A DNA stretch of 64,000 bases from CBDCYS01 sp965226185 (GCA_965226185.1 CBDDCT010000006.1:1736001-1800000), one strand, 5' to 3'. Counted from the stretch's first letter, positions 55,341-63,344 are shown. Numbers and translations are program-made. Notes: generated by a model from the letters alone, not told the origin.

Positions 55341-56105
55341 CTAACCGCGCGTCCGAACGGGTATTCCGTGGCCCGCAAGAATCTCTTTCAAGCTGTCGAC
55401 AATATACGTTCCGTAGTGAAAGATCGAGGCGGCGAGGGCGGCGTCCGCTTCGCCATCGGTCAAGACTCTGACGAAATCTTCGGGCTTGCCGCCGCCGCCG
55501 CTGGCGATGATCGGGATGTGCGTATTTCGGGAAAAGGCCCGGGTGAGGTCGCAGTCGAAGCCAGATTGGGTACCGTCGCGGTCCATCGACGTCAGCAGGA
55601 TCTCTCCCGCGCCCAGCGCCTCCGCCCTGCGAGCCCACTCGACCGCGTCGATGCCGGTGTCCTTGCGTCCGCCATAGGTGTAGACGTTCCAATTGCCTGC
55701 TGAGCGGCGGCGGGCATCGACGGCCAGCACCGTCGCTTGCGCGCCGAACTCCTGGGAAAGCTCGCTGATCAGCTCCGGACGCTCGACGGCGGCCGTGTTG
55801 ATCGACACCTTGTCCGCGCCGACGGTCAGAATCTTGCGGGCGTCGGCGATGGATCGGATACCGCCGCCCACGGTCAGCGGGATGAAAACCTCGCGAGCCG
55901 TCTCCTCGACAACATGGATCATCGTTTCGCGGTGGTCGCTCGAGGCCGTGATGTCGAGGAACACCAGCTCGTCCGCCCCATCGCGGTTGTAGGTGTTGGC
56001 CAGCTCCACCGGATCCCCGGCATCGCGCAACCCCACGAAGTTGACGCCTTTGACGACACGTCCATCGGTGACGTCCAGGCAAGGAATAATTCGCTTCGCT
56101 AACAT
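55341..56105 (-). CDS. hisF: Imidazole glycerol phosphate synthase, cyclase subunit
   Basis: 254 residues. With HisH it turns PRFAR plus ammonia into IGP and AICAR. TIM barrel: KRIIPCLDVTDGRVVKGVNF (catalytic Asp11 region), FLDITASSDHRETM, IPLTVGGGIRSI, LLTSMDRDGTQSGFD (second catalytic Asp) and IIASGGGG phosphate loop. Last gene of the his operon; overlaps hisH by 7 bp. hisA, often between them, is absent. Confidence 0.97.
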   Translation of the reverse strand: MLAKRIIPCLDVTDGRVVKGVNFVGLRDAGDPVELANTYNRDGADELVFLDITASSDHRETMIHVVEETAREVFIPLTVGGGIRSIADARKILTVGADKVSINTAAVERPELISELSQEFGAQATVLAVDARRRSAGNWNVYTYGGRKDTGIDAVEWARRAEALGAGEILLTSMDRDGTQSGFDCDLTRAFSRNTHIPIIASGGGGKPEDFVRVLTDGEADAALAASIFHYGTYIVDSLKEILAGHGIPVRTRG

Positions 56106-56701
56106 GCCAAGAAATTCCGTACGACCTGCTGGCCGAGGTCCCCTGACTTCTCGGGGTGGAACTGCACTCCGAAGACGTTTTCGGACTCAATCGCCGCTGC
56201 ATAGCGGACGCCGTACTCGCAAATCGCCGCGGTGCGCTCGCCCGCTGCTTCGGCGGGCACGTAGTAGCTGTGGGCGAAATAAACATAGGGGTGCGCGCCA
56301 ATTTCCCGCAATAAGCGGGGCCGGCCTTGCAGCTCCAGTTCGTTCCAGCCCATATGCGGGACGCGCGCGCCGGCGGCAAACCGCCGCACCTGGCCGGGGT
56401 AGACACCAAGGCCGCTCAGCTCGGGGGCCTCTTCGCTGCTCTCGAACAGCGCTTGCATGCCCAAACAAATACCGAGGAAAGGGATTCCGTCCGCGATGCG
56501 CTCCCGGAACGTTTGCCGCACGCGGAGGGAATCGATCGAGCGGATCAACTGCCCAAAGTGGCCGACGCCTGGAAGGATGATCTTGTCAGCCTGGCGCAGG
56601 CCGTCCGCAGTGGAGACGATTTCGTAGGTCGCTCCGATCGAGTCGAGAGTGTTCTCCACCGAGCGGAGATTGCCGGCGCCGTAATCGAAGATGGCGATCA
56701 T
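56099..56701 (-). CDS. hisH: Imidazole glycerol phosphate synthase, glutaminase subunit
   Basis: 200 residues, class I glutamine amidotransferase. MIAIFDYGAGNLRSVENTL start; GICLGMQALFE has the nucleophile Cys; FGVQFHPEKSG the His-Glu of the triad; PHMGWNELE is the oxyanion/interface strand. Supplies ammonia to HisF. Preceded by a 134-bp gap after hisB that holds a REP-like repeat. Confidence 0.97.
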   Translation of the reverse strand: MIAIFDYGAGNLRSVENTLDSIGATYEIVSTADGLRQADKIILPGVGHFGQLIRSIDSLRVRQTFRERIADGIPFLGICLGMQALFESSEEAPELSGLGVYPGQVRRFAAGARVPHMGWNELELQGRPRLLREIGAHPYVYFAHSYYVPAEAAGERTAAICEYGVRYAAAIESENVFGVQFHPEKSGDLGQQVVRNFLAC

Positions 56702-56758
56702 GTTGATGGCGGTTTCGGGTCAGGGGTTTTTGTCAGCCGGCGGTTGTTCAACGACCGG

Positions 56759-56876
56759 AACGTTGCGGCGATGGGGCTGGCCACTGGCGGATGAGGTGCG
56801 CCGTCGCGGGTGACCCCTTACTTGCGGTTGACCTCTCACTCGCTTGACCCCTCACTTGCGTTCGGGGCTCTGAAGC
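56759..56876. repeat. REP-like repeat between hisB and hisH, running into hisB
   Basis: 56782-56830 (GGCCACTGGCGGATGAGG...) is a degenerate copy of the 28850/48559 family; 56849-56876 is identical (inverted) to 5880-5907. It supplies the last ~13 codons of hisB. Confidence 0.75.
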
Positions 56877-57471
56877 TGATTCCTTCCAGCAGCCCTTTTG
56901 TGCTGGGAAGCTGATCCTTCAGCCTGGCGTCTTTCGAGCAGGCGTAGCGCATGGCGCGGGCAAAACATTTGAAGATGGCCTCGATCTTGTGATGGCTGGA
57001 GCGGCCGTACATCACGCGCGCATGCAGATTCGCGCCGCAATGGGTGGCGAACCCGTCGAAGAAATCATGCAGTAACTCCGTTTGCAGGTCGCCGACCAGA
57101 CGGAAGCGAGTCGGAGCGTGGTAGACCAGCGCGGGGCGTCCGCCGAGGTCCACCGCCACGACCGCCAGCGTTTCGTCCATCGGCAACACGAAGTAGCCGG
57201 CTCGATTGATTCCAACACGGCCGCCCAAAGCCTTGGCAAAACACTGCCCGAGAACGATCCCCACGTCCTCGACCGTATGGTGCTGATCGACATCGAGATC
57301 GCCGGTTGCGGCGAGGTCCAGGTCAAAGCCCCCGTGCTTGGTGAACAGCTCCAGCATGTGGTCAAAAAAGCGAATGCCGGTGGACACGTTGTAGCGTCCC
57401 TTGCCATCGATGACAAGTTTGGCCCGGATCCGGGTTTCCTTCGTGTCGCGGGTGATGGCGGCTTTGCGCAT
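56836..57471 (-). CDS. hisB: Imidazoleglycerol-phosphate dehydratase
   Basis: 211 residues from ATG 57469-57471; the longer frame has no support. Dehydrates IGP to imidazole acetol phosphate. DQHHTVEDVGI and SSHHKIEAIFK are the two metal-binding HHxxE-type motifs; STGIRFFDHMLELF the third. Family proteins end near STKGLL; here 13-15 more residues (about SFRAPNASEGSSE) come from a REP-like repeat. Monofunctional: the phosphatase domain found in enterobacterial HisB is absent. Confidence 0.96.
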   Translation of the reverse strand: MRKAAITRDTKETRIRAKLVIDGKGRYNVSTGIRFFDHMLELFTKHGGFDLDLAATGDLDVDQHHTVEDVGIVLGQCFAKALGGRVGINRAGYFVLPMDETLAVVAVDLGGRPALVYHAPTRFRLVGDLQTELLHDFFDGFATHCGANLHARVMYGRSSHHKIEAIFKCFARAMRYACSKDARLKDQLPSTKGLLEGISFRAPNASEGSSE

Positions 57472-57473
57472 GG

Positions 57474-58142
57474 TCACAACACCGACTCCAGTTCGTTGAT
57501 ATTTTCTACTACCGCGCGAGCGCCCTCTTGCTGGAAAAGGCGCACAATCTCCTCTCGCCTCGGCACATTCGCGGCCGCCACGCCCACGAAGGGAATGCCC
57601 GCGGCCCGGGCGCAGCGGCCATCGTCGATGTTGTCGCCCACGTAGGCCGGCTCGCAACCGGGCAGTTGTTCGAGCGCCCGCAGCAGCCCATCCGGAGCGG
57701 GCTTGTGGTTTTCGACGTGGTCACTGCTGACGACCGGGTCGAATACTGTTCCGTTCGCGAAGCGATCCAGAGTGAAGCGGGCTGCCCGCTGCGGACGTCC
57801 CGTATAAACCGCCAGGCGGTAGCTGTTCGCCAGTCTCGACAAGACGGTGGCATCGACCAGCCAGCGCTCTCGCAGAATCATCCCATCGTCTCCGTTGCCC
57901 CAGAAAAGCTCTTCAAAGTACTCGTGGACTTCGTCGTACTCGATGTCTACTCCGAACTCGCGCAGCACGTCCCGCGCAATCACGCAGTCGTCGTTATAGC
58001 CGCCGCGATTTTTCATCTCGACAATGCGCTCTTGGCTGATCTGCTTGCCGCTGAAGCGGGCGACGGTATCGATCAAGGTTTGGCGATAAGAGTCCGTGGG
58101 ATCGACAAGTACGCCGTCCATGTCAAAGATCAGGGCGCGCAT
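57474..58142 (-). CDS. HAD-superfamily phosphatase, candidate histidinol-phosphate phosphatase
   Basis: 222 residues. LIFDMDGVLVDPTDSY (DxD nucleophile and acid), AVYTGRPQRAARF (motif II Thr), ENHKPAPDGLL (motif III Lys) and YVGDNIDDGRCARAAG (motif IV) make a complete subfamily IA hydrolase. It overlaps hisC by 13 bp and ends 2 bp before hisB. No other histidinol-phosphatase (HisN, PHP type or HisB N-domain) is in the operon, so dephosphorylating histidinol-P is the best guess. I recall a HAD-IA subgroup associated with, or fused to, HisB in other lineages. Confidence 0.75.
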   Translation of the reverse strand: MRALIFDMDGVLVDPTDSYRQTLIDTVARFSGKQISQERIVEMKNRGGYNDDCVIARDVLREFGVDIEYDEVHEYFEELFWGNGDDGMILRERWLVDATVLSRLANSYRLAVYTGRPQRAARFTLDRFANGTVFDPVVSSDHVENHKPAPDGLLRALEQLPGCEPAYVGDNIDDGRCARAAGIPFVGVAAANVPRREEIVRLFQQEGARAVVENINELESVL

Positions 58143-59215
58143 GAATTCATCACCTCGGGCAGCAGTCTCAGCAACTTGCGGACCTGCGATTTCTTGCCTG
58201 CCGTAATCCGGATCGTGCCCGGAACTTCGTGGCTGCGGTCGCGCACGAGCAAGCCTTTTTCCCGCAACCCCTGGCAGACGTCGTTCGCGCGCGCTCCGAA
58301 TTTCACCAGCACGAAGTTCGCCTCCGTTGCATAACAGGGCAGTCCCAGGCGATCGAGCCCCGAACGCAACATCTCGCGCGATTCGAGAACTTCCCCGACA
58401 TACGCTCGAATGTAGTCTTGATCCTGAACCGCCTCGATGGCGCAGATGACGGCGAGCGAATTGACGCTATAGGGCGACTGTACTTTCCTAAAAGCGCTGA
58501 TGTTTTCGGCCCGCGAGAACAAACACCCGACGCGAAGACCGGCCATTCCGTAAACCTTGGAAAATGTCCGGCTCACGAACAAGTTCGGGTATCGCTTCAG
58601 CAGTTTCAGCGCCGTTACCCCGTAGAACTCGAAATAGGCTTCGTCGATCAGCACCGCCGCGCCGCGCGCTTTCCGCAGGATCTTTTCGATCTCGGCAAGT
58701 CCAATGGCGGACCCGGTCGGGTTGTTCGGATTTGCAATCAGCACGAGGCGCGTTTTCCGGGTGATCGATTCCAGCAGCGGCCGCAGAGGAAACGCCAGAT
58801 CCGGCTCCACGTAGGGGATGAAGCGCGGCGTTCCTCCGGCAATCTCAACCGCCACGCGAAAGATCGGGAACGTGGGCCAGGGAATGACCACCTCGTCCCC
58901 GTCGTCGACGTAAGTGTTCACAAGCACCTGGATCGCCTCGTCGGTGCCGTCGGAGAACGTCATCTGTTGCGGCTTGACTCCGAAGAACGGCGCGACGGAT
59001 TGGCGCGCTCCTTCGTACTCGGGGTAGACCGAGAGCAGTTCGCGAGTCGCATGTTTCTTGAGAGTCCGCAGCACGCGCGGCGAGCAGCCCACCGTGTTCT
59101 CATTGAAGTCCAGACGCAGCTTGCCCGCGCGGCCGCCGGTGGGAGGTAGGTAGGGCGACATCTCGCGCACAGCCGGGCGCGGGCGGGGAGCTTTGATGGA
59201 AGGCTGCTTAGCCAT
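58130..59215 (-). CDS. hisC: Histidinol-phosphate aminotransferase
   Basis: 361 residues from ATG 59213-59215 (MAKQPSIKAPRP); the longer frame reads only the 12-bp tandem repeat. Class II PLP fold: KLRLDFNENTVGCSPRVL (substrate arm), SDGTDEAIQVL, IANPNNPTGSAIG, LIDEAYFEFYG, SRTFSKVYGMAGLRVG with the PLP Lys, and the final GTIRITAGKK (Arg for the phosphate). The start codon lies within the last codons of hisD (8-bp overlap). Confidence 0.95.
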   Translation of the reverse strand: MAKQPSIKAPRPRPAVREMSPYLPPTGGRAGKLRLDFNENTVGCSPRVLRTLKKHATRELLSVYPEYEGARQSVAPFFGVKPQQMTFSDGTDEAIQVLVNTYVDDGDEVVIPWPTFPIFRVAVEIAGGTPRFIPYVEPDLAFPLRPLLESITRKTRLVLIANPNNPTGSAIGLAEIEKILRKARGAAVLIDEAYFEFYGVTALKLLKRYPNLFVSRTFSKVYGMAGLRVGCLFSRAENISAFRKVQSPYSVNSLAVICAIEAVQDQDYIRAYVGEVLESREMLRSGLDRLGLPCYATEANFVLVKFGARANDVCQGLREKGLLVRDRSHEVPGTIRITAGKKSQVRKLLRLLPEVMNSCAP

Positions 59216-60500
59216 CGGTCCGCGCCTCGGTCCGCGCCTCGGTCCGCGCCTCGGTCCGCGCCTCGATCGATCGCGCATGGGCTTCGAGGCCCTCCGTGCG
59301 GGCCAGCTTGACAATCGAAGGAGCCAAGCGGCGGAGGCCTTCGGGCGCCAACTTCTGGACGGAGATAATCTTCAAGTAATCCAGCACGGAGAGGCCGCCG
59401 CGCAAGTGCGCCAAGCCACCGGTCGGCAGAACATGGTTGGGTCCGGAAATGTAGTCGCCGGCCGCTTCCGGGCTCCAGGGGCCGATGAAGACGCTGCCCG
59501 CGCTCCTCACGTGCGGAAGAAGCGACTCATCGGGAATCGAGAGGTGCTCGGGCGCGAAGCGGTTCGAGATTTCCATCGCCTCGTCAAGAGAAGTTGTCAG
59601 GACCACGGCGCCGTTCTGGGCAATGGACTTGGAGGCGACCTCCTGAGTGGGAAGCGTCGAGAGCTGGCGTTCGACTTCCGCGGCGACTCTGCGCGCCACG
59701 AGCTTCGATGTCGTCAGCAGGATCGCGCTGGCGTCGAGGTCGTGCTCGGCCTGCGCCAGCATGTCAGCGGCCAGCAAACGGGGGTCGCCGTCGGAGGATG
59801 AGATGAGCAGGATCTCCGTCGGCCCCGCCACGAAATCGATTCCCACTTCGCCGGCCAGCAATTTCTTGGCGGCGGCAACGTAGATGTTGCCGGGACCGAC
59901 GATGCGGTCGGCTCGGGGGACCGTTTCCGTGCCAAAAGCAAACGCGGCGATCGCCTGCGCGCCGCCCATGTGGAAGAAATTCGAAACGCCGAGAAGTCCG
60001 GCGGTCCCGAGCGTTTCCCGGGCGGGGTTTGGCGAGGCCACCGAGATCACCTCGACGCCGGCGACCTGCGCCGGCAGAACCGTCATCATCAGAGTGGAGG
60101 GCAGTGGATACCGTCCGCCGGGAATGTAGGCCGCAGCCGAGCGCAACGGCCGAACCAGTTGCCCTAGTTGCACGCCGGCCGCCAAATTCTTTTTCCAAGA
60201 CTTCGGCATCTGACGCCGGGCGTAGCGGCGAATCTGGGCCGCAGCCAATTTAGCCGCGGCCCGGAAGTCTTTCGACAGCAAGCGCCTGGCCCTGTTGATT
60301 GCAGCGGGCGGGACGCGAACCGAGCCGGCCGTCAAACCGTCCAAGCGCTTGGCGTAGTCCAGCAACGCCTCGTCACCGCGATCTCGAACTGCTTCGAGGA
60401 TCGGCCCGACAACGGCTTCGGCGTGCCCGAGACGCGCGGCACGGCGCGAAAACAAGCGCTCCAGCGCCTCCTTGTCGCTACTGGGGATGATTCTCAGCAT
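59208..60500 (-). CDS. hisD: Histidinol dehydrogenase
   Basis: 430 residues, last two steps to histidine (histidinol to histidinal to histidine, NAD and zinc). AAAYIPGGRYPLPSTLMM is the NAD/substrate loop, GPGNIYVAAAKKLL and VDFVAGPTEILLISS-like (IDFVAGPTEILL) the signature, LAQAEHDLDASAIL the Gln-His zinc ligands, and FAPEHLSI the Glu-His pair. GPNHVLPTGGLAHLRGGLSV closes the site. C-terminal tail lengthened by a 12-bp tandem repeat. 110 bp from hisI, with no hisG between. Confidence 0.97.
   Translation of the reverse strand: MLRIIPSSDKEALERLFSRRAARLGHAEAVVGPILEAVRDRGDEALLDYAKRLDGLTAGSVRVPPAAINRARRLLSKDFRAAAKLAAAQIRRYARRQMPKSWKKNLAAGVQLGQLVRPLRSAAAYIPGGRYPLPSTLMMTVLPAQVAGVEVISVASPNPARETLGTAGLLGVSNFFHMGGAQAIAAFAFGTETVPRADRIVGPGNIYVAAAKKLLAGEVGIDFVAGPTEILLISSSDGDPRLLAADMLAQAEHDLDASAILLTTSKLVARRVAAEVERQLSTLPTQEVASKSIAQNGAVVLTTSLDEAMEISNRFAPEHLSIPDESLLPHVRSAGSVFIGPWSPEAAGDYISGPNHVLPTGGLAHLRGGLSVLDYLKIISVQKLAPEGLRRLAPSIVKLARTEGLEAHARSIEARTEARTEARTEARTDG
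59216..59263. repeat. 12-bp tandem repeat, four units, at the hisD/hisC junction
   Basis: CGGTCCGCGCCT repeated exactly four times. In hisD it encodes the ARTE-type repeats before its stop (EARTEARTEARTEARTDG); on the transcript each unit reads AGGCGCGGACCG, placing AGG words just before the hisC start. Confidence 0.95.
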
Positions 60501-60583
60501 CTGGTTACAGCGCCTGTTGCATCGTTCTGGCAGCGTTCACGGTAGCCGCCGCGGTGAGTGAGCGGGCTGGCTGGCCGGCCCTT

Positions 60584-60602
60584 GCCTGGTCCCCGACCAG
60601 GC
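60584..60602 (-). other. Hairpin between hisI and hisD
   Basis: GCCTGGTC-GGG-GACCAGGC on the transcript, a perfect 8-bp stem without U-tract, in the 110-bp hisI-hisD gap. Could protect mRNA or attenuate partly. Confidence 0.6.
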
Positions 60603-60610
60603 GCGCCGCG

Positions 60611-60991
60611 CTAGCCCTTCGACTCGTAAACTTTGCCGGGGTCGTAAGCGCGCTCGGCGCTCTGTTTCCATGATCCGTCTTCGAAGCGGCGGTAGAAGCA
60701 ACTGCGGAATCCATTATGGCAAACGCCCGGTCCAAGAGCCTCGGCTTTGATCAAAAGGCTGTCATCGTCGCAGTCGACCCGAATCTCTTTCGCCAGCAAA
60801 TAATGTCCCGAGGTTGCCCCTTTGGTCCACAGCTCGTTGCGCGAACGGCTGAAGAAGGTCACTTTGCCGGTTTCGACCGTCTTGTTGAATGATTCCTCGT
60901 TCATGAAACCGACCATGAGGACTTCACCGTCGCTCACGTCCTGAACCACCGCCGGGATCAGCCCGCCCATTTTCGTGAAATCTAGATTCAT
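60611..60991 (-). CDS. hisI: Phosphoribosyl-AMP cyclohydrolase
   Basis: 126 residues, HisI without a fused HisE domain. Opens the adenine ring of PR-AMP. LMVGFMNEESFNKT, TFFSRSRNELWTKGATSGH (WxKGxTSG), VDCDDDSLL (metal Asp cluster) and CHNGFRSCFYR (zinc Cys). First structural gene; AGGGGCG lies 5 nt before its ATG and directly follows the attenuator terminator. No hisE in the window. Confidence 0.96.
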   Translation of the reverse strand: MNLDFTKMGGLIPAVVQDVSDGEVLMVGFMNEESFNKTVETGKVTFFSRSRNELWTKGATSGHYLLAKEIRVDCDDDSLLIKAEALGPGVCHNGFRSCFYRRFEDGSWKQSAERAYDPGKVYESKG

Positions 60992-61002
60992 TTGCGCCCC
61001 TA

Positions 61003-61037
61003 AAGAAAAAGCCCGCCCGGCTAAGGGCCGGCGGGCC
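61003..61037 (-). terminator. Intrinsic terminator acting as his attenuator
   Basis: On the transcript GCCCGCC-GGC-CCTTA-GCC-(G)-GGCGGGC (61037 down to 61012), about 10 G-C pairs with one bulge, then UUUUUCUUU. It lies 45 nt after the leader-peptide stop and 20 nt before hisI. A competing pairing of CAGGAA (just after the leader) with UUCCUG (at the stem's foot) could be part of an antiterminator. Confidence 0.85.
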
Positions 61038-61081
61038 AGGAACTTGGTGATCTTTGTTGCTGTTACAGACTGCGTTTCCTG

Positions 61082-61147
61082 CTACCGGCTGACGCGCATA
61101 TGGTGGTGCGCGTGATGAACATGCCTATGTTGCAGGACTTGCCGCAT
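61082..61147 (-). CDS. hisL: Histidine operon leader peptide
   Basis: 21 codons, ATG 61145-61147 to TAG 61082-61084. The middle reads Q-H-R-H-V-H-H-A-H-H-H, seven His in ten residues. Followed by the terminator before hisI, this is the classic arrangement in which scarce His-tRNA stalls the ribosome and prevents termination. No Shine-Dalgarno is visible; TATACT ends 8 nt before the ATG, so the leader may be read from a leaderless or near-leaderless mRNA. Confidence 0.87.
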   Translation of the reverse strand: MRQVLQHRHVHHAHHHMRVSR

Positions 61148-61155
61148 AAAGAAGC

Positions 61156-61161
61156 AGTATA
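61156..61161 (-). promoter_or_regulatory. Candidate -10 box of the his operon
   Basis: TATACT on the minus strand. A good -35 at 17 bp is not visible. Transcription would start at or a few bases before the leader ATG. Confidence 0.5.
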
Positions 61162-61265
61162 GCGGATTCGGCGCCAATGTGGGGCCTGAGCCAGGCGGGC
61201 TGAGTCGGCTGGAGTTGTCGGATTTCTGCTGATCCAGTATCATCATCGGTTCGGGCGAGGATTGG

Positions 61266-62279
61266 ATGGCGCCGCATACTTTGCGAGTCGGAGTTGTTGG
61301 GTTTAGCGGTTACAGCGGTGCTGAACTCGTAAAGATTCTCAAGAGACACGGCGCGGTCGAGGTCGTTCTGCTCGAGCATCGCAGTCAGACCAACATCGAT
61401 AAGCGGGTCTGGTATCAGGAAACCAAGCGCCTGCCATGGTCGGCGGATAATCTGAAAGAAGGCGATATCTCTCTCGTTTTCCTGGCCACGCCCCACGAAG
61501 TGTCTTTGGAGCTGGTTCCGGTGGCGCTGGACGCCGGCGCAAAGGTCGTCGACCTGAGCGGCGCTTTCCGGCTGCGGACTGCGTCCAACTACCACCGCTG
61601 GTATCAGATGGAACACAATCGGCCGGACCTGCTGGCCGAAGCAGTCTACGGCCTGCCGGAGTATTTTCGGCAGGTGATCAAGGTCGCGCGGCTGGTCTCC
61701 AACCCGGGCTGCTACCCGACAGCGGCTAATCTAGCGATCCGGCCCTTGATTACCGCGGGCGTGCTGGATCGCGAGGCGGGTGTTATTTGCGATGCCAAGT
61801 CCGGCGTCAGCGGCGCGGGAAAAAGACCTTCCGGCAACACTCATTTTTGTTCCGTGACGGAGAACTTCTCCGCGTACGGAGTGCTGAAACATAGGCACAT
61901 TCCGGAAATTCTGCTCACTTCCGACGTGGAGGAGCAGGAGTTCTGCTTCACCGCCCAACTCCTGCCCGTTCATCGGGGGATTCTTGAAACGATTTACGTC
62001 AAGACCGCGGCCGAAATGTCCGCCGACGATTTGCGGGCGGTCTATCAGAAGGTGTATCAGGACGAGCCTTTCGTCCGTATCTACCCCGACGGGCAATTTC
62101 CCGATCTGCAATCGGTAGCCCATACCAACTATTGCGACCTGGGCGTTCAGGTCAATGCCGGCACCGGCCGGGCGGTCATCGTCGCCGCGATTGACAACCT
62201 GGTCAAGGGCGCCGCCGGCCAGGCGGTTCAGAACATGAACCTGGTCTTGGGCTTTCCTGAAACCCAGGGCCTCATCTAG
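61266..62279 (+). CDS. argC: N-acetyl-gamma-glutamyl-phosphate reductase
   Basis: 337 residues; GAGG 5 nt before the ATG. NADPH reduction of N-acetylglutamyl phosphate in arginine synthesis. RVGVVGFSGYSGAELVKIL is the Rossmann loop, VSNPGCYPTAA has the catalytic Cys, SGVSGAGKRPSG and HRHIPEI (catalytic His region) follow, and the C-terminus VKGAAGQAVQNMNLVLG is characteristic. Divergent from the his operon; followed by argB after 19 bp. Confidence 0.97.
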   Translation: MAPHTLRVGVVGFSGYSGAELVKILKRHGAVEVVLLEHRSQTNIDKRVWYQETKRLPWSADNLKEGDISLVFLATPHEVSLELVPVALDAGAKVVDLSGAFRLRTASNYHRWYQMEHNRPDLLAEAVYGLPEYFRQVIKVARLVSNPGCYPTAANLAIRPLITAGVLDREAGVICDAKSGVSGAGKRPSGNTHFCSVTENFSAYGVLKHRHIPEILLTSDVEEQEFCFTAQLLPVHRGILETIYVKTAAEMSADDLRAVYQKVYQDEPFVRIYPDGQFPDLQSVAHTNYCDLGVQVNAGTGRAVIVAAIDNLVKGAAGQAVQNMNLVLGFPETQGLI

Positions 62280-62298
62280 CTTCGCGCCCTGTATTGCC

Positions 62299-63072
62299 AT
62301 GAAACTCCTGATCAAACTTGGCGGGACCCTGCTTGAGGAAAAGGAAACCCGGCGGCGCCTCGCGGCGGAGATCGCCGCTGTAGTTGAGGCCGGCCACGAA
62401 ACCGTGGTGGTCCATGGCGGAGGCAAGAGACTCAGCCGCTACCTCGGCGCCCACGGAATCGAAAGCGAATTCCGCCACGGATTCCGGGTCACCCCGCCGG
62501 AAATGCTGGATGCCGTTCTGCGGGTATTCGCGGGCGAGATCAATCACCATCTGGTCGCCGAGTTGAATAACGCCGGTGCACGCGCCGTGGGCCTTTCCGG
62601 AATTGACGCCGGTCTGGTCCGCGCCGTTCCGCTGGCTGAAGACTTGGGGGCGGTCGGCAAAGTCGATCAGGTCGATGCCTCGATTCTCAATCTGCTGACT
62701 GCTCAGGGTTACCTTCCCGCGGTCGCTTGTGTCGCCGGCGGCCGGCACGACGACATCTACAACATCAACGCCGACCAGATGGCCGTTGCTTGCGCGGGCG
62801 GCTTCGCGGCGGACGAGCTGATATTCCTCACCGATGTCGAGGGGGTCTTGGATCAGAACGGGACGCTCGTTCCCAAACTGACCGCCGGCCAGGCCGAAAA
62901 CTTGATCACGAGCGGGGCCGCTCACGGTGGAATGGAAGCGAAGCTCCGTGCGGCCATGGCCGGACTCGGGCAGGGAATTGCTTGTGTCCGCATCGTTGCG
63001 GGAGCCGCGAAGGGAGCCCTGACCCGGGTCGCGCGGGGTGAGCAGATGGGCACCACGCTCACTTCCGCATAA
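62299..63072 (+). CDS. argB: Acetylglutamate kinase
   Basis: 257 residues, amino-acid kinase fold. Phosphorylates N-acetylglutamate. LLIKLGGTLLEE (phosphate Lys), VVVHGGGKRLSRYL (Gly-rich oxyanion loop), YNINADQMAVACAGG and IFLTDVEGVLDQNGTL are the family blocks; GGMEAKLRAAMAGL near the end. The short form lacks the N-terminal helix of arginine-sensitive hexameric enzymes, so strong arginine feedback is not expected. Forms argCB. Confidence 0.96.
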   Translation: MKLLIKLGGTLLEEKETRRRLAAEIAAVVEAGHETVVVHGGGKRLSRYLGAHGIESEFRHGFRVTPPEMLDAVLRVFAGEINHHLVAELNNAGARAVGLSGIDAGLVRAVPLAEDLGAVGKVDQVDASILNLLTAQGYLPAVACVAGGRHDDIYNINADQMAVACAGGFAADELIFLTDVEGVLDQNGTLVPKLTAGQAENLITSGAAHGGMEAKLRAAMAGLGQGIACVRIVAGAAKGALTRVARGEQMGTTLTSA

Positions 63073-63344
63073 GGCAGTCCACTTCCCGGCGTTGGGGCGA
63101 AAGCCCCGCCTCTCGGCCGTCACGGTCAAGTTCCATGTTGTGAGTTGGTCACCGCAATGCGTGCCCGTTCGCCTCCTTGACTTGCGGCGGCGGCGCCCTC
63201 GAATGCAAAAGGGGGGGGGGAGATGTCAGAGAATATTAACAAATCGATAAAATTTTCGTAAATTGATATCTTTTTACTGCAATGATGTATATACTTTTAG
63301 CGCTAAGTTAAAGATGAGGAATCCGCCAAGGGGAGGGAATCGTT
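63073..63344. other. Intergenic region with an AT-rich promoter segment
   Basis: A run of G (63211-63220 region) is followed by a strikingly A+T-rich stretch (63233-63310) in an otherwise GC-rich window, then GGGAGGGA and the next start. No gene. Confidence 0.6.
63263..63291 (+). promoter_or_regulatory. Candidate promoter for the molybdopterin-binding gene
   Basis: TTGATA (63263-63268), 17-bp spacer, TGTATA (63286-63291), within the AT-rich stretch; about 55 bp before the start codon. Confidence 0.4.

Noticed and set aside
59216..59314. N-terminal Arg-rich extension of HisC
   Set aside because: It is the 12-bp tandem repeat read in frame; the ATG at 59215 starts the normal protein.
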